From NCBI GenBank assembly GCA_016188625.1, contig JACPHL010000019.1, forward strand, positions 1 through 24,356: DNA of 24,356 bases. The letters run 5' to 3'. Made by a program: the position numbers and the translations under genes. Shown here in pieces: positions 6,621-14,985 of the stretch (position 1 is its first letter; each line of letters begins with the position of its first letter). The notes under the pieces were generated by a model, which was not told the origin of the DNA, ran no database searches, and saw only the letters and a list, made by a program, of their open reading frames with translations. The stretch is from Candidatus Rokuibacteriota bacterium (lineage in GTDB: Bacteria; Methylomirabilota; Methylomirabilia; Rokubacteriales; JACPHL01).

Positions 6621-7828
6621 GGCTCGGCCGAGGGCGGCCTCGGGCGCCGGCTGGCCTCCTCGGCCGGGACTTGGCCGAGGGAGACCTCGCCGGCCACCTC
6701 GAGCCCCCGCTCCACGAACCGCCGGACCCAGGGGATCCCGCGCGGCTCCCGCTCCGGGTCCGCGAGGGCCAGGGCGACGGCCAGGGCGATCCGCGCCTCG
6801 GGCTCCCGTCCGAGCCGCGCCAGGACCGCGGCCTGCTCCTCGAGGCGCCGGCCGAAGCGGCGGCGGGCCTCGGGCGTGAACTCGGCCTCGATGATCCTGT
6901 CCACGATGGCGGCCTGGCGCTCGGCCTTCACCTGATCCGGGACGATGAGCCGGCTCTCCTTGAGTTGGAGCAGCTCGACCGCCTCGGCCTGGACGCGCCC
7001 CGGGTCGAGGAACCACCCGCCGAACTCCCGGGCGTCGAACAGCTCGCCCGAGCGCTCGAGGAGCCCCGGATCCGCCGTGACGGCCTCGGGGTCGAGCAGC
7101 TCGTAGACCCACGGCCGGGGCGGCGCCTCCGGCAGGTCGAGGGCGAGAAGCCAGGGGGCGAGCGCCCCGGGAGGCGGCGCGCCGGTCTCGGCGTGGCGGC
7201 CGACGGCCTCCGCCACCAGGCCGAGCGCGGCCATCGGCGGGAGCTCGACCCAGGGGAGCGGCCCTTCCTCGAGGAGCGCCTGCACCTGGTTGTCGAGGCG
7301 CTTTCTGGCGACCGGGCCGCCCTGGACGTCCAGGACCCCCGCCTCGGCGGAGAGGAGGAAGGAGAGGAGGAGCCACTCCCCGGAGGGCCCGCGCAGGGCG
7401 AGCCAGAGGCCGCGGGCGCCGGTGCCGTCGAGCGCCGAACCCCAGGCGCGCGCCGGCACCGGCCGGGCGGGGGCCCGGGGAGCCGGGGCGGGGGTTTCGA
7501 CCCGGATCCCGGTCTGGCGGAGGCGGTAGAGGGCGCGCCGGGCCGCGGTCCGCACGGCCTTGGGGGCGCTCGCGTCGAGGGCCTGGAGGGCCCGCGCGGC
7601 CTCTTCGCTCGGGATCGCGCCGAGCGCCTCGGCGGCCGCCTCGGCCCACGCCGGCCGCTCACCGAGGAGGCGCGCGAGGAGCGGGAGCGCCTCGGCGCCG
7701 CGCGCGCGCGCCAGGGTCTTGAGGCGGGTGGGGAGCTCGGCGGGCGGGATCGCCTCGAGGGCCTGGGAGAGCGCGGCGTTCTCGCCCGCGCCGGCCAGGA
7801 GCTCCTCCAGGGCCGGTGGGGCTACCAT
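6617..7828 (-). CDS. HEAT-repeat-like protein, function unknown
   Basis: This 403-residue protein starts at an ATG that overlaps the stop codon of the upstream gene by 7 nt. Residues ~10-110 are a run of short amphipathic helices (LPTRLKTLARARGAEALPLLARLLG, AEAAAEALGAIPSEEAARALQAL, KAVRTAARRALYRLRQTG) typical of HEAT/PBS-lyase repeats, which serve as protein-binding scaffolds. A Pro/Ala-rich linker follows (about 115-130). The rest (~140-390) is a conserved-looking domain I do not recognise, containing GEWLLLSFLLSAEAGVLDVQGG and a basic, helical C-terminus. It lacks a signal peptide and is probably cytoplasmic. It is the middle gene of a coupled trio with an unknown 184-aa protein and a P1 peptidase. 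Confidence 0.75.
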   Translation of the reverse strand: MVAPPALEELLAGAGENAALSQALEAIPPAELPTRLKTLARARGAEALPLLARLLGERPAWAEAAAEALGAIPSEEAARALQALDASAPKAVRTAARRALYRLRQTGIRVETPAPAPRAPARPVPARAWGSALDGTGARGLWLALRGPSGEWLLLSFLLSAEAGVLDVQGGPVARKRLDNQVQALLEEGPLPWVELPPMAALGLVAEAVGRHAETGAPPPGALAPWLLALDLPEAPPRPWVYELLDPEAVTADPGLLERSGELFDAREFGGWFLDPGRVQAEAVELLQLKESRLIVPDQVKAERQAAIVDRIIEAEFTPEARRRFGRRLEEQAAVLARLGREPEARIALAVALALADPEREPRGIPWVRRFVERGLEVAGEVSLGQVPAEEASRRPRPPSAEP

Positions 7829-8376
7829 TCGGCGAGCAGGCGGAGGAGCGGCTGGTACGGGGCGGGGTGGAGCTCGGGCCGGAGGTAGACCTTCTTCATG
7901 TAGGTCAGGGCCCCGGCGTAGTTCTCGAAGCCGCCGGCCAGGGCCGCGAAGAGCGAGGCGCGGGGCTTGAGGGCGCTCTTGTCGTGTTGGGAGACGAACC
8001 GGTACGCCCGCTTCCCCTCGCGGACGTAGTACCCGGTGATGCTCCGCCCCTCGACGAACTCCCGGAAGACCCCGGTCATGAAGAGGGTGTAGTCGCCGAT
8101 CTGCTGCTTGATCTCGCGCTCCCGGAACGGGTCGAAGTCCGCGGCGTGGAAGTCCCACGCCCGCTGGGCCTCGAGGAGGAGATCGACCACCGTGTCGAGC
8201 CGCCGGCCGCCGGCCCCGCGGATCGCGTAGAGGGCCTCGGTCCGGGCGAAGCGGGTCAGGAGGTCGGCCAGGTAGTCGGCGACCGGCTGGTCCCCGATCG
8301 AGAGGTCCCCGAAGCTCCGCCGGACCAGCGGATCGAAGAAGCGCCGGAGCGTCGCGGGCGCGTGATCCGCCACCAC
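7822..8376 (-). CDS. Conserved-looking hypothetical protein (184 aa)
   Basis: The frame starts at GTG 8376, about 6 nt after a strong GAGGAGGG site and 12 nt after a predicted transcription start, and ends in Trp-TAG overlapping the next gene. The sequence is soluble and helical, rich in Arg, Asp and Phe (RRFFDPLVRRSFGDL, ADYLADLLTRFARTEALY, DFDPFREREIKQQIGDYTLFMTGVFREFVE, GKRAYRFVSQHD, PYQPLLRLLAEW). I recognise no domain, cofactor motif or signal peptide. The balanced composition, ribosome binding site and promoter argue that it is real and the first gene of the trio with the HEAT protein and the P1 peptidase. Confidence 0.8.
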   Translation of the reverse strand: MVADHAPATLRRFFDPLVRRSFGDLSIGDQPVADYLADLLTRFARTEALYAIRGAGGRRLDTVVDLLLEAQRAWDFHAADFDPFREREIKQQIGDYTLFMTGVFREFVEGRSITGYYVREGKRAYRFVSQHDKSALKPRASLFAALAGGFENYAGALTYMKKVYLRPELHPAPYQPLLRLLAEW

Positions 8377-8394
8377 GCATCCCTCCTCGATCCC

Positions 8395-8423
8395 ACTATA
8401 CCCCAGCTCCCCGCGGCTGCCAA
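8395..8423 (-). promoter_or_regulatory. Promoter for the 8376-5664 operon
   Basis: On the minus strand, TTGGCA (8418-8423) and TATAGT (8395-8400) are 17 nt apart. The predicted start near 8388 leaves about 12 nt to the GTG at 8376, including the GAGGAGGG ribosome binding site. It is back to back with the plus-strand promoter at 8438-8467. Confidence 0.65.
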
Positions 8424-8437
8424 GGCGCTCAAAAACT

Positions 8438-8467
8438 TTGACTTGCGCGAAGCCGGCTCGCTAGAAT
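8438..8467 (+). promoter_or_regulatory. Promoter for the 8487 gene
   Basis: TTGACT (8438-8443) and TAGAAT (8462-8467) are 18 nt apart. The expected start near 8474 leaves about 13 nt to the ATG, containing AGAGGAGG. Only 14 bp separate its -35 box from that of the divergent promoter, so one regulator could control both. Confidence 0.65.
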
Positions 8468-8486
8468 CGGCCAGAGGAGGTGGCGC

Positions 8487-8873
8487 ATGGCGAACCCGAC
8501 GGTGGACGAGCAGATGGAGCTGGAGGAGTTCATCGAGGAGGAGGAAGAGCCCCGAAGCCGCCCGTGGGGGGCGATCCTCTCGGTGGTCCTCGCCTTCCTG
8601 GTGCTGGTGGTGGGCTATCAGTGGCACCAGGCCTCGGCGCGCGAGCAGGATCTCCGGCTCGAGCTCCAGACCCTCCGGCAGGAGGCGGAGACCCTACGCC
8701 TCCAGGCCGTGGAGGTCCAGCAGCAGCTGGAGGTCTTCAAGCGGCAGGTCGCCACGCTCGGCCAGGAGAAGGCGGGGCTCGAGAAGAGGCTGGTCGCCGC
8801 CGAGGAGCGCGCGAGCAAGGCGCTGGCCGCCGCCGCGACCCAGAGGAAGGCGCCCCCGGCCCGCCGCCGCTAA
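8487..8873 (+). CDS. Single-pass membrane protein with coiled coil, function unknown
   Basis: The 128-residue protein has a very acidic N-terminus (residues ~7-22, EQMELEEFIEEEEE), one membrane helix (about 28-46, GAILSVVLAFLVLVVGY) and a long heptad-patterned helix (about 50-120, rich in Leu, Glu, Gln and Arg), ending in a basic RKAPPARRR tail. The topology is that of small bitopic scaffold proteins with a coiled coil on one side of the inner membrane. A good ribosome binding site and promoter lie immediately upstream. No family is recognised. Confidence 0.8.
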   Translation: MANPTVDEQMELEEFIEEEEEPRSRPWGAILSVVLAFLVLVVGYQWHQASAREQDLRLELQTLRQEAETLRLQAVEVQQQLEVFKRQVATLGQEKAGLEKRLVAAEERASKALAAAATQRKAPPARRR

Positions 8874-8879
8874 GTCACT

Positions 8880-8905
8880 CGGAAGGGGGCGCTATCCCCC
8901 CTCCG
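8880..8905. repeat. GC hairpin module of the dispersed repeat (inverted copy)
   Basis: GGGGG and CCCCC arms flank a short CGCTAT loop. Read on the minus strand it nearly matches the hairpin at 5458-5484 and again puts a stop codon (TAG, 8892-8894) in the loop, ending the extended hisC frame. It lies between convergent genes (8487 + and hisC -), where it could act as a weak two-way transcription barrier; no T tract is present. Confidence 0.65.
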
Positions 8906-10067
8906 GGCCCCCGACGGGAGGCGTCAGCCCCTCGCTCCACACGCTCCGCGGCGCGCCCGCCAGTGGCTCGCCGGGCGGGGCCCCTCCTCTCCGCCTTTCG
9001 CCCGCCTGTCGGCTTCCCCACCCGGCTCGCTCACGGCGGGCACCCGCGCCGCTCCGCTTAACGTTCCGCTCGGGGCCGACGCCTCCCCGGCGGGTCCCGG
9101 CCGCCGAAAGGGGCTGGCGCGGTGATCTTGGCGCAACGCTCTTGACCGCGACCACGAAGTTGGCCTCGCTGGGCACCCAGCCCAGGCCGCGCCGGGCGAA
9201 CTCGCCGTAGAGGAAGCGCCGCTCCTCGAAGACCAGGGCCCGCGTCCGCTCGCGGTGGGCGACGTCCCCGAGCGCCGCCCGGGCGGCGGCCTGGGCCAGG
9301 CGGTTTACGTTGAACGGCTCGCGGAGCCGCCCCAGGGTCTCGATCACGCGCGGCGCCCCCACCGCGTAGCCGATCCGGAGCCCGGCCAGCCCCGCGATCT
9401 TCGAGAAGGTGCGCAGCACGACCAGGGTAGGACGGCGGGCGAGGGCCTCGAGGCCGTCCGGGCAATCGTCCGTCTCGACGAAGTCCCGATAGGCCTCGTC
9501 GAGGAGCACGACGACCTCCCCGGGGAGCGCCCCGAGGAACGCCTCCCACGCCGCCCGGCCCACGACGGTGCCGGTCGGGTTGTGGGGGCTCCCCACGAAG
9601 ACGAGCTTCGTGCGGGGCGTGACGCGACCGGCCAGGTCCTCGAGGTCGATCCGGTAGTCGCGGAGCGGGCTCCAGACCACCGCGCCGCCCATCTGCCGGG
9701 CCGCCGACTCGTAGGGCTCGAAGGCGGGACGGGGGATGACGACCTCGTCCCCGGGATCCACGAGGGCGCGGACCAGGAGCCCGATCAGCTCGTCGGCGCC
9801 GTTGCCGAGGAGGATCGCCCCCGGCGTCACCCCCAGCGCCGTCGCGAGGGCCTCCCGGAGGGCGACCGCCCCGCCGTCGGGGTAGAGGTGGACCCGCTCC
9901 ACCTCGGCGCGGATCGCCTGGAGGGCGAGGGGCGAGGGCCCGAGGGGGTTCTCGTTGGCCGACAGGCGCACCACGGGCCGTCCGAGCTCCGCCTCGAGCC
10001 GCTCGAGCGGGGGGCCGGCGTCGTAGGGGGTGAGATGGGCGAGCGCGGGCCGCCACCGGGGTTCCAT
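8892..10067 (-). CDS. hisC: Histidinol-phosphate aminotransferase with replaced C-terminus (probably defective)
   Basis: Residues 1-308 are a clear HisC, a PLP-dependent aminotransferase converting imidazole acetol phosphate and glutamate to histidinol phosphate. Visible are LSANENPLGPSP, NGADELIGLL, FVGSPHNPTGT, LLDEAYRDF and the Schiff-base Lys223 in RTFSKIAGLAGLRIGYA. After SEANFVVAV the expected last ~45-50 residues, including the conserved Arg that binds the substrate acid group (usually LRVTVGT-like), are absent. The frame instead runs for ~82 residues through the dispersed repeat 8885-9148 and stops in its hairpin. The foreign tail is Arg/Gly/Pro-rich and looks like translated noncoding DNA. 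The enzyme is therefore predicted to be damaged unless the join is an assembly error. Confidence 0.85.
   Translation of the reverse strand: MEPRWRPALAHLTPYDAGPPLERLEAELGRPVVRLSANENPLGPSPLALQAIRAEVERVHLYPDGGAVALREALATALGVTPGAILLGNGADELIGLLVRALVDPGDEVVIPRPAFEPYESAARQMGGAVVWSPLRDYRIDLEDLAGRVTPRTKLVFVGSPHNPTGTVVGRAAWEAFLGALPGEVVVLLDEAYRDFVETDDCPDGLEALARRPTLVVLRTFSKIAGLAGLRIGYAVGAPRVIETLGRLREPFNVNRLAQAAARAALGDVAHRERTRALVFEERRFLYGEFARRGLGWVPSEANFVVAVKSVAPRSPRQPLSAAGTRRGGVGPERNVKRSGAGARRERAGWGSRQAGERRRGGAPPGEPLAGAPRSVWSEGLTPPVGGPEGG
8916..9148 (-). repeat. Dispersed repeat, copy B (full-length, MITE-like inverted ends)
   Basis: This is the longest copy. 9116-9148 equals the 33-bp module of copy A, inverted. 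9042-9087 is the 46-bp module shared with copy C, and 8916-8949 is the 34-bp module of copy A. The section 8916-9087 (172 bp) has imperfect inverted ends: GGGAGGCGTC at 8916-8925 and GACGCCTCCC at 9078-9087, with about 17 of 20 matching when extended. No transposase frame lies inside, so it resembles a nonautonomous mobile element or a large structured intergenic repeat. Confidence 0.8.
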
Positions 10068-10081
10068 GGCGATGCACCGGG

Positions 10082-10110
10082 AGTGTACGGGGGCCCGGCA
10101 GGCCTGTCAA
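10082..10110 (-). promoter_or_regulatory. Promoter for hisC
   Basis: TTGACA (10105-10110) and TACACT (10082-10087) on the minus strand are 17 nt apart. The predicted start near 10075 lies only about 8 nt before the ATG at 10067, so hisC mRNA would be close to leaderless. Confidence 0.6.
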
Positions 10111-10235
10111 GCGAGGGCCGGCCTGTGGAGGCCACGCGCGAGAATCCGCGGACCGATCCGCGGGGGGTGGGGCTCACGGCGGACCACCCCTCTGATCGGT
10201 GAAGGGCCCGGACCAAACCCCTCGAGGACCGGCGA

Positions 10236-10418
10236 CTAGGCGACCTTGGACTTGTTGGACGGTTTGGCGCTCGTGCCGGTCGCTCCCGCTGAGTCTCCGG
10301 GGGTGGCGGCTCGTCGCGTCTTGGATCGGCCCATGAGGAGATGGTAGAGGAAGAGGCACCCGATCAGGGCCAGGATGACCCCGACCCCGACGATCCGCTC
10401 CCAAAACCCGAGCTCCAT
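10236..10418 (-). CDS. Small single-pass membrane protein (60 aa)
   Basis: GGAGGT lies 7 nt upstream of the ATG at 10418, the best start (the frame is open further upstream but without a ribosome binding site). The product has one membrane helix (about residues 9-29, IVGVGVILALIGCLFLYHLLM) followed by a cytoplasmic-type basic, Ser/Thr/Ala-rich tail (SKTRRAA to NKSKVA). The form is that of small membrane-anchoring or assembly peptides, but no family is recognised. Confidence 0.65.
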   Translation of the reverse strand: MELGFWERIVGVGVILALIGCLFLYHLLMGRSKTRRAATPGDSAGATGTSAKPSNKSKVA

Positions 10419-10518
10419 GGCACACCTCCGCCGCATGTTGCGGTCATGATCCCTGGGATGAGCCCTCGGCCACGGCAGCCGTAGGCGGCCTGCCGGGGCG
10501 CCGAGCGGTGCGGGGAGC

Positions 10519-10899
10519 TTACGCTCGGGGAGGGGAACGGCTGAGGCGAGAGGAGAGGGCGAGGCTCTCGAGGGGGCCCGGCCCCTCCCAGAGGGGGAGG
10601 CGCCCGAGTGGACGACCGACCGCGAGCGCCTGCTCGGACGCCTCGCGGGTCGGGTCGGTGGACGGGGCCGTCAGGCCCGCGGCCGCTTCCCAGGCGTGGG
10701 TCTCGGGGGCGTCCCACGACGGAAACGCCTGCCAGATCCCGCCGGCGACGGCCACGCCGTGGTGGACCTGGGCCAGGGACAGGAGCCCGAGCAGGAGGGT
10801 GACGGGCAGGAGGAGTGCCGGCGAGCGCCCCCCTCGACCCCCGGTCGCCGCCGCCGGCTCCACCGCCACCCTGTCCCTACTTCGGGCTCTGACCGGCAT
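10519..10899 (-). CDS. Hypothetical protein with a signal-anchor-like segment
   Basis: The ATG at 10899 is preceded by AGGTGA at a suitable distance. The 126-residue product has a basic N-terminus, a hydrophobic stretch around residues 30-52 (ALLLPVTLLLGLLSLAQ) and then a periplasmic-looking region with Trp residues (GGIWQAFPSWDAPETHAWEAAAG). The C-terminal half is low-complexity Leu/Arg/Ser/Pro. No homologous family is recognised. The high GC content gives many chance frames, so its reality rests on the ribosome binding site and the anchor segment only. Confidence 0.4.
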   Translation of the reverse strand: MPVRARSRDRVAVEPAAATGGRGGRSPALLLPVTLLLGLLSLAQVHHGVAVAGGIWQAFPSWDAPETHAWEAAAGLTAPSTDPTREASEQALAVGRPLGRLPLWEGPGPLESLALSSRLSRSPPRA

Positions 10900-11349
10900 C
10901 GCGCGTCACCTGCGACCTTCGCAGAGCCCGGTACGCAGGGGGGGCCTCCTGGTTCGGGGACGTCCGGAGGGGTGACCCGAGGATCGTAGGGCCCGGGAAA
11001 GTCGATATTCCTGGGGATAACGCTGGAAGGGGTACTGGGGAGGGGTACCGTCACCTGTGGGCTGGGGGGCACGGGGTCAGAACACCCCGCGCCCCAGGAG
11101 ACGGAACGCCGGAGGAGTCGCGTCCGTCCCCTGCGCCTCGAGCGGGTCGGCAGATCTACTGGCCTTCACCCGAACGGCTTGTTGTAGGTATATCTTCCTG
11201 CTCCCCTCGGGGTCGTCCTCGGGGACCAAAGGTCGGCAGCAGTCTAGATAGCCCCGGGTGGGCTGTCAAGCGGAATTGCGGGTTGGTGCTCGTTCTGCAG
11301 ATTCGGCCCCCGAAGCGACGGCGGGGACGGGCGCGGCTCTCCGGCCCCG
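10900..11349. other. Gene-free gap of about 450 bp
   Basis: This stretch between a hypothetical gene and the LLM gene (both minus strand) holds no convincing frame, tRNA or terminator. It has a lower-GC patch (about 11170-11290, with GTATAT and TAGATAG) and a GGGGTAC/GGGGTACC near-repeat around 11030-11050. I see no known riboswitch or recognisable regulatory motif. Confidence 0.5.
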
Positions 11350-12354
11350 TCATGGCACCAGCGGACGCACCTGCTCCGCCAGGAGCCGCATCGCGCGGGC
11401 GACCGCGTCGTGGGGCATGCCGGGCCAGTGGACGCGGAAGATCATCGTGGTCGCGCCGACCAGATCCGCGCAGCGGCGGATCTCGGCGGCGCACCCGGCC
11501 GGGTCGCCCAGGATGAAGCGGTCGCGGACGAGATCCTCGAATCCCTGCGTCATGTCGTCATCCCGGGGCAGGGCGCGGTGCTGTCCCCACTGGACATATG
11601 CCTGGTACTTCCTCTCCAGGGAGGGCCGCACCAGCCGCAGGGCCTCGGCACGACTCCCGGCCACGAAGATCTCCCGCATCACCGGGAGCTCCACGGGAGA
11701 CGGTTTGCCGAGCCGTGCCAGCGCCGCGCGGTAGAGCCCCAGCTGCCGCTCGATCGTCTGGACCGTGGCGTGCGGGTTGACGATCCAGGCATCTCCCAAC
11801 TCCGCCGCTCGCTCCACCGCCCGGTCACTGTTCGCGGCGACCCAGACGGGCGGCCGGGGGCGCTGCACCGGCCGGAGTGCCGTGCGGGCCTCGACGAGCC
11901 GGCAGTGCGGCGACTCGAACGTCACCGCCTCGCCCGCCCAGAGCCGCTCGATGACCCTGAGGTGATCGGCGAGCCGCCGGACCCGGTCCCCTTGGCCCAG
12001 GCCGAAGGCCCGGTCCTCGACCTCGCGGTACCCGAGGCCGATCCCGAAGATCAAGCGCCCTCCGGTCACGATATCGAGCGTGGCCGCCTCTTCGGCGACG
12101 GCCACCGGATTCAGGAGCGGCAGAAGGTAGATGGTGATGCCGAGCCGCATCGGCCCGGCCTCCGCGGCCAGCCGGGCGGCCGCGACCGCCGGCTGGAGCA
12201 TCTGGAACTCCGCGACCAGGAAGTGTTGGCCGAACACGATCAGGTCGAAGCCGAGCTCGCGGGCGAGGCGCACCTGCTGAAGGGTCTCCTGGAACCGCTC
12301 GACCGGGGGCTCCGACGGGAGATACTGATTGGTGATCAGGAGCCCGAAGCGCAT
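11350..12354 (-). CDS. LLM class flavin-dependent oxidoreductase (second copy)
   Basis: A 334-residue luciferase-like TIM barrel: MRFGLLITNQYLP at the start, ARELGFDLIVFGQHF, MRLGITIYLLPLLNPVAVAEEAATLD, VTGGRLIFGIGLGYREVE and PVQRPRPPVWVAANSDRAVERAAELGDAW. It would use FMNH2 or F420H2 and belongs to a different subgroup from the copy at 4461, sharing only the family motifs. It stands alone, with no enzyme gene next to it that would indicate a substrate. GGAGGATC lies upstream of the ATG at 12354. Confidence 0.88.
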   Translation of the reverse strand: MRFGLLITNQYLPSEPPVERFQETLQQVRLARELGFDLIVFGQHFLVAEFQMLQPAVAAARLAAEAGPMRLGITIYLLPLLNPVAVAEEAATLDIVTGGRLIFGIGLGYREVEDRAFGLGQGDRVRRLADHLRVIERLWAGEAVTFESPHCRLVEARTALRPVQRPRPPVWVAANSDRAVERAAELGDAWIVNPHATVQTIERQLGLYRAALARLGKPSPVELPVMREIFVAGSRAEALRLVRPSLERKYQAYVQWGQHRALPRDDDMTQGFEDLVRDRFILGDPAGCAAEIRRCADLVGATTMIFRVHWPGMPHDAVARAMRLLAEQVRPLVP

Positions 12355-12420
12355 CGGGGGATCCTCCAGCTCGGACGAAGCATTCCCTTACAACGCATTC
12401 ACGGGGCGAACCGGAAACGA

Positions 12421-12454
12421 CGAAGGGGCTACGGCCCGAGCCGTAACCCCTTCG
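12421..12454 (-). terminator. Hairpin terminator after the initiator tRNA
   Basis: CGAAGGGGCTACGGC (12421-12435) pairs with GCCGTAACCCCTTCG (12440-12454), 14 of 15 pairs plus one G-U, around a 4-nt loop. The minus-strand sequence that follows is only modestly T-rich (TCGTTT). It starts 8 nt past the encoded CCA of the tRNA, as expected for a stand-alone tRNA transcript. Confidence 0.75.
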
Positions 12455-12461
12455 CTTCAAC

Positions 12462-12538
<77 letters not shown>

Positions 12539-12550
12539 ATGCCGTCCCCT

Positions 12551-12579
12551 ACCTTACCCCACCCTCCCGCGCCTGTCAA
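12551..12579 (-). promoter_or_regulatory. Promoter for tRNA-fMet
   Basis: TTGACA (12574-12579) and TAAGGT (12551-12556) on the minus strand are 17 nt apart. The start near 12544 would give a precursor with only about 6 nt before the mature 5' end. Confidence 0.7.
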
Positions 12580-12628
12580 GCCCGGTGGCCCCACCGCGGA
12601 GCCAGCCGGGGAGGGACGCCCGGCTCGC

Positions 12629-12970
12629 CTAGGGTCGCGCGCGCGGCACCGCGGGGCCCGGGGCGCCCTCTTCCTCCCGCGGCGCCGGGGCGGCGGGGAA
12701 GCGGAGGACCCGCTCCCCGGGCCGGACCAGCCCGAGCCGCTCCCGGGCGATCTGCTCGACGACGGATGGGTCCTCGCGCAGCCGGTCGATACTCAGGCTC
12801 AGGCGCTCGTTCTCGGCCTCGAGCTGCTGGACCTCGCGGTGGAGGGTCGTCACCGTCCGGCGGAGCTCCCAGAGGCGGAGGAGGCCGTTGTCCCCGAGGA
12901 GGGCGGCCGTGGCGAGGAGGCCCAGGAGGCCGGCCACGACCCAGCCCGCGCGGGGCCGCCAGGCCCGCAT
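12629..12970 (-). CDS. ftsB: Cell division protein FtsB/DivIC
   Basis: From ATG 12970 the product has about 113 residues. It has one membrane helix (about 9-26, GWVVAGLLGLLATAALLG), then a coiled coil (about 30-70, LWELRRTVTTLHREVQQLEAENERL) and the conserved DPSVVEQIARERLGLVRPGE segment of FtsB/DivIC proteins. These link FtsL, FtsQ and the septal synthase at the division site. It starts 5 nt after the enolase stop, an eno-ftsB pairing common in bacteria. A Pro/Glu-rich tail (~20 residues) extends past the conserved part. The ATG 45 nt further upstream lies inside eno and is less likely. Confidence 0.85.
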   Translation of the reverse strand: MRAWRPRAGWVVAGLLGLLATAALLGDNGLLRLWELRRTVTTLHREVQQLEAENERLSLSIDRLREDPSVVEQIARERLGLVRPGERVLRFPAAPAPREEEGAPGPAVPRARP

Positions 12971-12975
12971 CCCGC

Positions 12976-14304
<1,329 letters not shown>

Positions 14305-14946
14305 CTACTGCTTCGGCATCCCCGGGAGCCCGGCCGGCATGGCGAGCTTCTGGAAGCCCGCGGGGACCTCGAACAGCTCGGCTGGCTGGCGGCCCACCTT
14401 GATGTTCCGGAGCTCCACCCGCGCCGTCCCCTGCTCGTCCTCCCAGCGGATCGGCAGCTCCCCGAGGTCCTGGGCGAGCCACTGGTAGCCCACGTAGGTC
14501 TCGTCCTTCCCGGTCACCGTGACCTTGTACTTCTTCGTGGGATGGCCGCTCACCGTCTCGCTCCCGACGAGCCGGCGCTCGATCTTCTGGGTCGGATCGC
14601 GCCCCGAGAGGGCGTCCTCGGGCCGCTCCGGGATCGGCATCTCGACGTACATCCGCTCCTCCGGCATGAGCATCCAGAACACCCGCTTGTCCAAGCGGGC
14701 GATCATGACCTGCCGCTGCCCCTCCAGGGTCATCTCCAGCCGAGACTTGTCGGGGCTCACGAAGATCTTGCCGTTGAAAACGGCGTGCGCCGCGCCGCCT
14801 ACGATTGTTTTGTGGAGCTGGAGGCTGCGCCCGTTGGGCTTCGCATGGTCGATCACCGTGTGCGTGTCTGCAAGCTGCCGGCCCGAGATGAGGGCCAAGC
14901 CGTCGATTTGCGACATCACGCCTTCGCCGTTCAATGCGACGTTCAA
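14305..14946 (-). pseudogene. Chimeric ORF: SufD fragment fused to DUF4412-like protein lacking its N-terminus
   Basis: The frame is open for about 213 residues from a TTG (upstream it stays open into the ispA tail). Its first ~60 residues are SufD sequence (see 14765-14985). From about GKIFVSPDKSRLEM onward it becomes a different protein: VMIARLDKRVFWMLMPEERMYVEM, RRLVGSETVSGHPTKKYKVTVTG, then PAELFEVPAGFQKLAMP. This second part resembles DUF4412 or outer-membrane lipoprotein-sorting-like periplasmic proteins, which normally begin with a signal peptide and a few more strands. Both are missing. The gene therefore lacks its own start and secretion signal and is probably non-functional as it stands, or the join is an assembly artefact. 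Confidence 0.65.
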
Positions 14947-14985
14947 GTCGTAGCGCGAAAGCCGCGCGCCGAGCGTGAGGCCCTG
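14765..14985 (-). other. sufD (fragment): SufD-derived fragment inserted between ispA and the DUF4412-like gene
   Basis: Translated on the minus strand this gives about 70 residues of SufD, the FeS-cluster scaffold subunit: QGLTLGARLSRYDLNVALNG, then DTHTVIDHAKPNGRSLQLHK and VGGAAHAVFNGKIFV. E. coli SufD has SRQLHKTIVSDKGRAVFNGL at the same place. The rest of sufD is absent on both sides. The patch has visibly lower GC and different codon choice (for example AAAACAATCGTA, TTGAACGGC) than its neighbours. Confidence 0.8.

Noticed and set aside
7816-9210. Plus-strand 464-codon frame across the 184-aa gene, the 8487 gene and the repeat
   Set aside because: It crosses two promoters and a repeat, its composition is low complexity and it conflicts with better-supported genes.
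11020-11250. Possible riboswitch or small RNA in the gap before the LLM gene
   Set aside because: Only short G-rich near-repeats are seen; no conserved riboswitch core, terminator or clear promoter could be identified.
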